Assembly (NCBI GenBank): GCA_045593645.1
Contig: JAZNWZ010000053.1
Coordinates: 1 to 9,098 of the forward strand
Direction of reading: 5' to 3'
Length of the DNA: 9,098 nucleotides
Source: Fimenecus sp045593645
GTDB lineage: Bacteria; Bacillota; Clostridia; Oscillospirales; Acutalibacteraceae
Shown: one piece after another, positions 1 to 5,788 of the stretch
Numbering within the stretch: position 1 is the first letter of the stretch
Layout of the letters: every line of letters begins with the position of its first letter
Position numbers and translations under genes: made by a program
The notes under the pieces: model-generated
Database searches by the model: none
Told to the model about the DNA's origin: nothing
What the model saw: the letters and a program-made list of their open reading frames with translations, nothing else

Positions 1-49
1 CCGACACGAACACCTTTTTTCTTTTGTCCATATCATTAATCTTTTCCAT
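1..49 (-). CDS. Possible N-terminus of the next gene, cut by the left window edge
   Basis: Reading leftward from an ATG at 49-47, the frame is open to the edge and gives 16 residues, MEKINDMDKRKKVFVS. It begins 23 bases past the stop of the tyrosine kinase gene on the same strand. I see no terminator between them, so it would be the next gene of that operon. The ribosome site is weak: only AGAG lies just before the ATG. A second in-frame ATG at 31-29 is an alternative start. The frame is also open upstream to 85 but without another ATG. The visible residues are too few to name a family. In such clusters the next gene is often a phosphatase, glycosyltransferase or regulator, but nothing here selects among these. 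Confidence 0.35.
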   Translation of the reverse strand, partial: MEKINDMDKRKKVFVS

Positions 50-72
50 GTCTCTGATTTGGTTTTCGAGAT

Positions 73-1560
73 CTATTTTTTCTCCTCATTGTGATATCCG
101 TATCTGTAACCGTAGCCATATCCATAGCCATATCCATAGCCATATCCATAACCCTTACGACGTTTTCTGCTTGACTTAATAAAGCTTACAGATGAGTCAG
201 CATCAGCATCGTTATAAACACAACCAACGATTTCAGTACCCGTACCGTGAATATCGTCCATTGTCTTCTTAATACGACGAAGAGGTGCTCTGTCGTTACG
301 AACAACCATAATGCAAGCATCTGCATATTGAGCAAGGATTGTAGCGTCAGCAACAAGTCCTCCTGGTGGTGTATCGATGATTACATAGTCAAACTCATTC
401 TTAACTGCCTCAATAACATCAGCTGCTTCATCAGATGAAAGAAGCTCTGTTGAGTCTTGAATTGCTTGGCTTGTAACAAGAAGGAAGAGATTGAACTTTT
501 CAAAATATTTAATTGATTCACTAAGTGTTCTGTCGCCTCTGATAACACCTGAAAGGCCTAATTCGTTAGTTGCTGCAATGCCAAGTGTTTTATAAACAGA
601 TGGTTTACGAAGGTCAGCATCAATAAGAAGAACTGACTTACCTGTTTTAGCAAGTGCTAAAGCTGTGTTTGTAGCGATTGTTGTCTTACCTTCATTTTCA
701 GTAGCACTTGTGAAGATAAATGTCTTATAATCATGACGCTTTGCAAGGTTTTCAATCTTTGTACGAACAAGCTTAAAGGACTCAATAAACATAAATCCTG
801 TTTTCTTATCTGTAATAAGAATACTGCTCTTGTCAGTATTAGATGGTTTTCTAATATGAACGATTGTACCCATAATCTTGCTATCAAGCTTGTTTGTAAT
901 ATCGTCTGCATCCTTAATTGTATCTTTAACGAAGATGTTAATACAAATTGCAACTACAACAAGACCTGCACCAAGAACAAAACCTAAAAGTGTATAAATA
1001 AGTGTGTCGTTGTTTGCATTTGCTCTTGTTGGCTCAACTGGTGGGTCAATAAGAATAGCACGAGTGTTAGCATGTGCCTTATCTGTTGTAAACTTGTAGT
1101 TGTTTTCATAGCTGACAGCAACTGCATAAGCAAGTTTTGGGTCGTTAGCAGTAACAGTAAGCTTAATGATTGTTGTATCTTCAGTAAGTGATGCGTTAAT
1201 CATACCCTTAACTGCTGCACCTGATACATTATAACCGCTCTCTGCTGCAACTCTGTCCATGAGTTCATTTGTTTGAGTCATAATTACCAAGTAGTTTCTT
1301 GCAAGGTTGATACTAGCATTGATACTTGCAGAGTCTTGACCTGATTCATCACTTGCTTCATTTTTATTGTCGATACTAAACATCATTGAGCAAGTGTATT
1401 TTGGTTCATAAGTAAGTTTAGCAGCTGCAAAACCTGCACTTGCACAAATTACTGCTGCAAGTAAAATTATCCAGAATTTTTGCATAATACGAACTGCATA
1501 TTGAGCGACGGTTTTAATATTAAGGCCGCCTTCTTCACGGGAAGTCTTATTGTAATCCAT
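73..1560 (-). CDS. Fused polysaccharide co-polymerase (Wzz) and BY-family tyrosine autokinase
   Basis: This 495-residue inner-membrane protein should control chain length and export of a capsule or exopolysaccharide by cycles of autophosphorylation. The N-terminal Wzz part has a transmembrane helix at about 29-47, an extracytoplasmic region, a proline-rich stretch (DPPVEPT, 172-178) and a second helix at about 187-211. The cytoplasmic kinase follows. It has an ESFKLVR oligomerisation-type motif (260-266), a Walker A motif ENEGKTT (288-294), a Walker A' motif VLLIDADLRKP (310-320) and a Walker B motif VIIDTPPG (393-400). The C-terminus is a basic patch followed by alternating Gly-Tyr with ten tyrosines (471-489), the usual type of autophosphorylation site. 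Firmicutes such as Streptococcus and Bacillus normally carry these parts as two proteins (CpsC/CpsD, YwqC/YwqD); here they are fused. The start is supported by AGAGGAGAG a few bases before the ATG. Family assignment is secure; the polymer controlled is unknown. Confidence 0.95.
   Translation of the reverse strand: MDYNKTSREEGGLNIKTVAQYAVRIMQKFWIILLAAVICASAGFAAAKLTYEPKYTCSMMFSIDNKNEASDESGQDSASINASINLARNYLVIMTQTNELMDRVAAESGYNVSGAAVKGMINASLTEDTTIIKLTVTANDPKLAYAVAVSYENNYKFTTDKAHANTRAILIDPPVEPTRANANNDTLIYTLLGFVLGAGLVVVAICINIFVKDTIKDADDITNKLDSKIMGTIVHIRKPSNTDKSSILITDKKTGFMFIESFKLVRTKIENLAKRHDYKTFIFTSATENEGKTTIATNTALALAKTGKSVLLIDADLRKPSVYKTLGIAATNELGLSGVIRGDRTLSESIKYFEKFNLFLLVTSQAIQDSTELLSSDEAADVIEAVKNEFDYVIIDTPPGGLVADATILAQYADACIMVVRNDRAPLRRIKKTMDDIHGTGTEIVGCVYNDADADSSVSFIKSSRKRRKGYGYGYGYGYGYGYGYRYGYHNEEKK
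114..149. repeat. 12-bp tandem repeat encoding the Gly-Tyr tail
   Basis: Three perfect copies of AGCCATATCCAT lie head to tail (114-125, 126-137, 138-149), with degenerate copies on both sides. On the coding (minus) strand each copy specifies Gly-Tyr-Gly-Tyr. Because the unit is a multiple of three, gain or loss of a copy by replication slippage would change the tyrosine count by two without shifting the frame. Confidence 0.9.
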
Positions 1561-1565
1561 ATTAA

Positions 1566-1624
1566 CTCTCCTCTTAATTTATTTCATTCTTTGATATTAT
1601 AACAAACTAATTTATGTTATGCAA
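1566..1624 (-). promoter_or_regulatory. Promoter and ribosome site of the Wzz/BY-kinase gene
   Basis: On the minus strand a -35 box TTGCAT (1619-1624) and a perfect -10 box TATAAT (1596-1601) are separated by 17 bases, the vegetative sigma-A arrangement. The leader then carries a strong Shine-Dalgarno AGAGGAGAG (about 1566-1574) just before the ATG at 1560. An inverted repeat, ATAACA (1599-1604) and TGTTAT (1615-1620), spans the spacer and touches both promoter boxes, so a repressor or activator could bind there. No terminator is visible between the upstream PqqD gene and this promoter, so read-through from that operon is possible. Confidence 0.7.
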
Positions 1625-1645
1625 CTCATTTTTTAACTTTTTTAT

Positions 1646-1912
1646 CTATTCTTCAAGCATATTATATTTTTTGAGTTTTTCTACAAGAGCATTAAAATCT
1701 CTGCTCACAAGGTCTTCACCTACACCATATTCACTTGCAATCTTTTGCACAATTTGTTCAGGTGTGTTTTCACCATTGAGAAGAGTAAAAATCTCCGCTC
1801 CAACATCATTAAATGTAATTACGCCATTAAAATCAATTCGTGCATCACCTGTTGCAATAACAATTTTGCTACCTGCAACATCTTTTAATATAAATCCATC
1901 TTTAATTTTCAT
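1646..1912 (-). CDS. PqqD-family protein (RRE-like fold)
   Basis: This small protein of 88 residues has the PqqD-family pattern throughout. It has an N-terminal strand pair (GFILKDVAGSKIVIATG, 6-22), the DFNGVITFNDVGAEIFTLL core, and a C-terminal winged-helix-like half ending in VEKLKKYNMLEE. PqqD proteins are peptide chaperones (RiPP recognition elements) that bind a precursor's leader for a modifying enzyme. Stand-alone PqqD-like proteins in Firmicutes are mostly uncharacterised. The ATG lies inside the end of the upstream kinase-like gene, with an 11-base overlap; an AAGG ribosome site sits about 11 bases upstream. The overlap indicates translational coupling, so the two proteins probably act together. 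No radical SAM enzyme or obvious precursor peptide is visible in this window, so a RiPP role is only a possibility. Confidence 0.85.
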   Translation of the reverse strand: MKIKDGFILKDVAGSKIVIATGDARIDFNGVITFNDVGAEIFTLLNGENTPEQIVQKIASEYGVGEDLVSRDFNALVEKLKKYNMLEE

Positions 1913-2630
1913 TTTTAATCAAACCTTCTATTCCTTCATAGGCAATTTTTGCTGCCTCATCATCAAGATTACAGCCCAATGTGAAAATTGGCACACTTTT
2001 CAAGAGTAAATCAAGATTTTCAAGCATTTTTTCTGAAAGACCTTTTTCTCCAGGGTGAACAGTTTGTGATAAAAACTGTCCGACTGCTAATTGTGGAGCC
2101 ATTCTTTTAACCTGATTTGTTTCACTTCTGTGAAGAAAAACAATGGCTCTAACCGGTACTTTAACATCAAGATTTTCATCAGTTTTTCCTGAAAAAGGAG
2201 TGCCACAAGCATACCAAACGCCATTTTCAAAAATCAATGCTGGTTTATCGTCATTAATAATTCTTGTGTTTGAAAGATTTTTAAGCCATAAGTGAGTATG
2301 TGTTGATTTTCCTGTTCCACTTCTTGCAGAGAACAAATATGCGTAACCATCTTTTTCAACACATGACGAGTGAAGCATAATGCCATTGTGGTTAAGAAGC
2401 TCTCTGTAAAAAGCTTCACAAGTCCACATAAACTCGTGCTCATCCCAAGATAAGTGTGGCATACTTTTTTGTTGGTCGTCAATAAACTCTTTTTTTATGT
2501 TAAGTCTAATGTCAACATTGTCGCTCTCAAAGTCTGCCTTATATGGTGCAGAACGGTCAGCAAGAAGTTTGCCACGAACATTATATTCAGTTTTAAGCCC
2601 TGCAATAATAAATTTTTCCATATTCACCAC
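1902..2630 (-). CDS. HPr-kinase-like P-loop protein
   Basis: This 242-residue protein resembles the C-terminal catalytic domain of HPr kinase/phosphorylase and the PEPCK-like kinases. It has a P-loop SGTGKST (104-110) followed by HTHLW, an acidic NDDKP motif (126-130) where HPr kinase has its catalytic/metal-binding aspartates, then GTPFSGK (143-149) and a hydrophobic strand before HRSE. The N-terminal 80 residues are not the HPrK N-terminal domain. It is therefore unlikely to be the true catabolite-repression HPr kinase. Related small HPrK-like proteins occur beside PqqD genes, and some phosphorylate lasso peptides. The reading begins at GTG 2630, overlapping the upstream stop by one base (TAGTG); AGGA lies 5 bases before this GTG and 8 before a second GTG. 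An ATG at 2621 is a poorer-spaced alternative. The substrate is unknown. Confidence 0.8.
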   Translation of the reverse strand: MVNMEKFIIAGLKTEYNVRGKLLADRSAPYKADFESDNVDIRLNIKKEFIDDQQKSMPHLSWDEHEFMWTCEAFYRELLNHNGIMLHSSCVEKDGYAYLFSARSGTGKSTHTHLWLKNLSNTRIINDDKPALIFENGVWYACGTPFSGKTDENLDVKVPVRAIVFLHRSETNQVKRMAPQLAVGQFLSQTVHPGEKGLSEKMLENLDLLLKSVPIFTLGCNLDDEAAKIAYEGIEGLIKNEN

Positions 2631-4336
2631 TAAATTCCTAAGAAAGGAGCCGGATTAACCGTATTACCGTTTATTCTAACTTCAAAGTGAAGATGAGGTC
2701 CCGTAACATTACCCGTATCTCCTACTCTACCAACAGCCTGTCCACGAGTAACCTTTTGACCCTTTGAAACTGCAATAGAGCCTGCCTGCATATGTGAGTA
2801 CCAAGTAACCATACCACCACCGTGGTCAATCTTAACGGTGTAGCCACCGCCCCATTTATCCCAGCCTGCATAGATTACAGTACCTGCTTCAGCTGCAACA
2901 ACAGTGCTACCACTACTGCCGCCACCTCTTCTTACCAAGTCAATACCACCATGGAAACCGTCGCCATAGTTTCTATAACCATAAGGTGAAGAAACAACAT
3001 AACAACCAACTGCAGGCCAACAAAGTGTACCACCAAATGGATTTCCAACATTACCTGCATAGCTGTTCTTTGTACCTACTTGAATTTTACAGTCAATAGG
3101 CTCCTTAATAGTTTCTCTGCCTACTTCTTTTACAGAAACCTTGACCCCATCAACATAAGTAACAAGCTCTGTTACCTTGTCAAGACCATTAACGCCCTTA
3201 ACAATAACCTTTTTATCGCCAACATAAAGAGTGTCTGTATTGATTTTGATTGTGTCATATTTAACAGTTTCTTCACGAACTTCTGTTTTTGTTAATTGAA
3301 CACGAATAAATCTAACCTCTGTTGCAACAAGAAAAACATCGCCAATATGAATTGCTGAGCCTTCTTTGTAGTCAGGATTATAAGCTTCAAGCTGGTCAAC
3401 AGTAATGTTAAACTTGTTTGCAATACCTATAATTGTATCTCCGTCGGCAACAGTATAATATTGTGCCTCACTCTTTTTAGAGTTAAGCTTTTTAGTGAGA
3501 TATTCAGCATCTCTGATAACACGGTCGTCATCAGGATATAAGCCTTGCACATATTCAATTTCTTCAACAAAGCTTACAACTGCGTCTTCAACATCTTCTT
3601 CATATTCTGCAATATAGTTGTCAAAAACGCTTAAAGCATCTGTTTCGTTCTTAACAGCACACAAGAAGTCGCCATCTATGTAAATGCCACAAGCATTTGT
3701 AATGTTGTAATCAGAATTTTCAATAAGCTTGTCGCAAATTGCATTAGCATCACTTAATTGAGTAAGCTTAATTGGTTTAATTTTATACTCTGCGTGTTCA
3801 ATAGGTTCACCAGACTCTGTTGCAAAAACAGAAAGTCTTTCAAGTGCCATTTCACGAGCCTCTTTGTAATCAGCCTCAGTACGAACATAGCCAATAACTT
3901 CGTCCTCATAAGTAAGCTCAAGGGCAAATGTCATATTTGACCACCAGCTTACAATATTGAGAAGCATAACAAGTGAAAGTATAGGAAGAGCAATGTTCAA
4001 AACATAAACCAAAGCTCTTTTATATTGTCTAACGCCTTTTTTAAGATATGCACCAAGCTTTTTAAAGGACCTTTTTTTCTTGCCTTTTTCGTCAACATAG
4101 ACCATTGAAGCAGATGCTCGTTTGATTTCAGAAACGAGTTCTTTAAAATCGTCAACAATTTCATGGAAAACCCTAAGAGCAAACTTGTCCACAACAATAA
4201 GGAATGTGAACAAGAGAGTAAACAACGCTTTAAAAGGCTTGAGCAAAAGTGCCCCAACCCATTTGAAGAAGCGTTTTCCATAACGAATTGTTTGGAGTCC
4301 AAGAACATATATTTGATTGTAAAGATTGTCAAACAT
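2630..4336 (-). CDS. Membrane-anchored LysM-G5-M23 peptidoglycan endopeptidase
   Basis: This 568-residue protein is predicted to cut peptide cross-links in the cell wall. It starts with about 110 mostly basic residues that include a hydrophobic stretch (about 36-49). A clear transmembrane helix follows at about 109-131, then a stalk rich in acidic residues. Next come a LysM glycan-binding domain (about 293-338, YTVADGDTIIGIANKF), a G5 domain (about 342-421) and a C-terminal LytM/M23 domain (about 447-564). All zinc and catalytic positions are present: H462 and D466 (HGGID), H515 (YSHM), and H548/H550 (HLHFE). It should therefore be an active enzyme rather than a degenerate EnvC-like activator. 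Its stop overlaps the next gene's GTG start. A GAGG ribosome site lies a few bases before the ATG. Roles could include growth, division or engulfment; the sequence does not decide. Confidence 0.93.
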   Translation of the reverse strand: MFDNLYNQIYVLGLQTIRYGKRFFKWVGALLLKPFKALFTLLFTFLIVVDKFALRVFHEIVDDFKELVSEIKRASASMVYVDEKGKKKRSFKKLGAYLKKGVRQYKRALVYVLNIALPILSLVMLLNIVSWWSNMTFALELTYEDEVIGYVRTEADYKEAREMALERLSVFATESGEPIEHAEYKIKPIKLTQLSDANAICDKLIENSDYNITNACGIYIDGDFLCAVKNETDALSVFDNYIAEYEEDVEDAVVSFVEEIEYVQGLYPDDDRVIRDAEYLTKKLNSKKSEAQYYTVADGDTIIGIANKFNITVDQLEAYNPDYKEGSAIHIGDVFLVATEVRFIRVQLTKTEVREETVKYDTIKINTDTLYVGDKKVIVKGVNGLDKVTELVTYVDGVKVSVKEVGRETIKEPIDCKIQVGTKNSYAGNVGNPFGGTLCWPAVGCYVVSSPYGYRNYGDGFHGGIDLVRRGGGSSGSTVVAAEAGTVIYAGWDKWGGGYTVKIDHGGGMVTWYSHMQAGSIAVSKGQKVTRGQAVGRVGDTGNVTGPHLHFEVRINGNTVNPAPFLGI

Positions 4337-4370
4337 AATCTCGCCTCAATTTCAAACTAAAAAGACCAAT

Positions 4371-4397
4371 ATATGTGATATTTTATCACATATTATA
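4371..4397 (-). promoter_or_regulatory. Promoter -10 box with a GlnR/TnrA-like palindromic operator
   Basis: On the minus strand a perfect TATAAT (4392-4397) lies upstream of the M23 gene, with no convincing -35 hexamer at the right distance. Directly downstream is a perfect 10-bp inverted repeat, ATATGTGATA (4371-4380) and TATCACATAT (4384-4393), with a TTT centre. The core 4374-4390, TGTGATATTTTATCACA, fits the known GlnR/TnrA consensus TGTNAN7TNACA at every fixed position. The expected transcription start (near 4385) falls inside it, a position suited to repression. The transcript would have a leader of about 50 bases. Binding by a GlnR-type regulator is inferred from the motif alone. Confidence 0.55.
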
Positions 4398-4426
4398 AAA
4401 AAACGCAAGATGCACATAATGGCAAC

Positions 4427-4455
4427 AAAAAAGCAGGTCATCGACCTGCCTTTTT
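4427..4455 (-). terminator. Intrinsic terminator of the diguanylate cyclase gene
   Basis: On the minus strand a 7-bp GC-rich stem, GCAGGTC (4443-4449) pairing with GACCTGC (4433-4439), closes a 3-base loop. A run of six T (4427-4432) follows directly. It lies about 7 bases past the cyclase stop codon and separates the cyclase from the M23 operon. The A-rich and T-rich flanks could also allow weaker termination in the other direction. Confidence 0.9.
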
Positions 4456-4461
4456 ATGTTT

Positions 4462-5652
4462 TTATTTGTACTGCTTATTATCAAAATAAACACAATTTTT
4501 ACCATTTGTTTTTGCCAAATACAGTTGTTCATCTGCTTGACCGATAAAATAATCAATAGGTTTTTTGCCGTTGTCAATACAAGCAACAAGACCAATACTT
4601 GTTGTGATTTGCTCTTTTACCCCGTCTATTTTAACACTACTGATTTTGCCAAGTGTTTCTGTAAGGTGGTCAATAAGCTTGTCAATGTCGTGTTGTGCTG
4701 TAACAACTACAAACTCTTCACCACCATAACGAACACAAAGGTCGGTTGGTCTTGAAAAATTCTTACGAATACAGTCTGCAACTGCTTGAAGACAAATATC
4801 CCCTTTAAGATGTCCATATGTATCGTTAAACTTTTTAAAGTTATCAATATCAAACATAATTACACAGAAGTTGTAGGCATTGTTCATACAAAAGCCTCTT
4901 AAAGCAGGAACGCTTGTTTCAAAGCCACGTCTGTTCATAAAGCCTGTTAACGGGTCGCCATTAGCAGAATATTGATATCGTTTTTTAGTCAGAGCATCGG
5001 AAATATAGAAATAAAATCTTGCAAATGAGAATACAACACCTGCTCCTGTAAGTGCAACACAAATAACCATATCACCAACATTTATAGGCATTACATAAGC
5101 ATTTACATAGAGCATTGTATATATTTCAACGCCCATTGACACAACATAAATTAAGATTTTTGGAATTGGCTCAATTATCGGCAACAAGGTGAATACAATC
5201 ATAAATGTTATGTAGTTGTTAAACTCACCACGGTCAAGAAACTCCATTATTGAGAAAGACATCGCCTCTATTGCATACAATATCCAATAAGCTGAATAAA
5301 CAAGTCGTTTTGTCTTATCTGATAAGAATGCCTTTTTAAGTCCGTTTTCAATAATCGAAATAAAGCACAAGGATACTATCAAGAAAACAATGGACGAAAT
5401 GAAAAAGCTTTGTCCGTGGTCAAAGTTTATTTGACTCCAAACAGCCCAAATCATTCCACAAAATTCAACAATAAGTAAAGCGATTGAAGCAGGAATAACT
5501 CTTATAAAATTAGTGTGTTTTCTTTCACTTTCAATCTCTCGAAAAATTGGATTTGTGCCTTGTTTATCTTTTCTAACTGCAAAAACATCTGTTGTTTTCA
5601 CATCAAACTTGTCTTTTAACTTTTCAAGCTCTGCATTTAAATATGTAAACAC
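4462..5652 (-). CDS. Membrane diguanylate cyclase (GGDEF domain)
   Basis: This 396-residue protein should condense two GTP into cyclic di-GMP at the inner membrane face. After about 48 cytoplasmic residues come roughly six hydrophobic segments (about 50-72, 82-101, 118-137, 147-160, 166-186, 194-216), a membrane sensor of no type I can name. The catalytic domain starts with DPLTG (233-237), has the metal/substrate motif FDIDNFKKFND (267-277) and ends near residue 390. The active-site loop is GGEEF (310-314). The inhibitory I-site RPTD (301-304) lies exactly five residues before it, so product feedback control is expected. No phosphodiesterase (EAL or HD-GYP) domain is attached. The start is a GTG preceded by AAGGGGGA at good spacing. 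The gene is monocistronic, with its own promoter and terminator, and is divergent from the cysteine-rich gene. Confidence 0.95.
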   Translation of the reverse strand: MFTYLNAELEKLKDKFDVKTTDVFAVRKDKQGTNPIFREIESERKHTNFIRVIPASIALLIVEFCGMIWAVWSQINFDHGQSFFISSIVFLIVSLCFISIIENGLKKAFLSDKTKRLVYSAYWILYAIEAMSFSIMEFLDRGEFNNYITFMIVFTLLPIIEPIPKILIYVVSMGVEIYTMLYVNAYVMPINVGDMVICVALTGAGVVFSFARFYFYISDALTKKRYQYSANGDPLTGFMNRRGFETSVPALRGFCMNNAYNFCVIMFDIDNFKKFNDTYGHLKGDICLQAVADCIRKNFSRPTDLCVRYGGEEFVVVTAQHDIDKLIDHLTETLGKISSVKIDGVKEQITTSIGLVACIDNGKKPIDYFIGQADEQLYLAKTNGKNCVYFDNKQYK

Positions 5653-5685
5653 AATTATTCCCCCTTCTCTTTATTTTCTAAATTT

Positions 5686-5714
5686 ATTTTAGCACAAAAA
5701 ATGCTCCTAATCAA
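5686..5714 (-). promoter_or_regulatory. Promoter of the diguanylate cyclase gene
   Basis: On the minus strand a -35 box TTGATT (5709-5714) and a -10 box TAAAAT (5686-5691) are 17 bases apart. A TG one base upstream of the -10 box makes it an extended -10. The pattern is that of housekeeping sigma-A promoters. A leader of about 25-30 bases ends in a G-rich ribosome site. The -35 box is only a few bases from the divergent promoter on the other strand. Confidence 0.65.
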
Positions 5715-5721
5715 CAACAGA

Positions 5722-5781
5722 GTAACATTTAAATTATATTTTCATACAATGTACTGTCAGTTGATAATTTTTTACAGGAGG
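5722..5781 (+). promoter_or_regulatory. Sigma-E-like promoter and ribosome site of the cysteine-rich gene
   Basis: Positions 5743-5750 read CATACAAT, an exact match to the -10 consensus of the mother-cell sporulation factor sigma-E. The stretch GTAACATT (5722-5729), 13 bases upstream, resembles the sigma-E -35 in six of eight positions (GTCATATT-like). Read as sigma-A, the same site would be GTAACA, 17 bases, TACAAT, which is also tolerable. A short palindrome ACTGTCAGT (5753-5761) covers the expected start. The ribosome site AGGAGG (5776-5781) is perfect and lies 7 bases before the ATG. Confidence 0.5.
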
Positions 5782-5788
5782 AACCTAT

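Noticed and set aside
73..89. ATG at 89-87 overlapping the kinase stop as the start of the next gene
   Set aside because: That frame reaches a stop after 17 codons. The frame starting at 49 stays open to the edge.
114..149. Short tandem repeat as a CRISPR or integration site
   Set aside because: Units are 12 bases, contiguous without spacers, and lie in frame within a coding tail.
1614..2009. Plus-strand 131-codon open frame
   Set aside because: It is antisense to the PqqD and kinase-like genes, has no ribosome site and has a low-complexity Phe/Ser/Ile composition. The opposite-strand frames match known families.
1902..2630. Gene as the true HPr kinase/phosphorylase (hprK)
   Set aside because: The N-terminal HPrK domain is missing, the protein is shorter than the usual 310 or so residues, and it pairs with PqqD.
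4374..4390. Palindrome as a CRP-type site (TGTGA-N6-TCACA)
   Set aside because: The half-site spacing is seven rather than six, while the GlnR-type consensus fits exactly.
4371..4393. Palindrome as an intrinsic terminator
   Set aside because: The stem is AT-rich and neither strand has a T run directly after it. The real terminator of the cyclase lies at 4427-4455.
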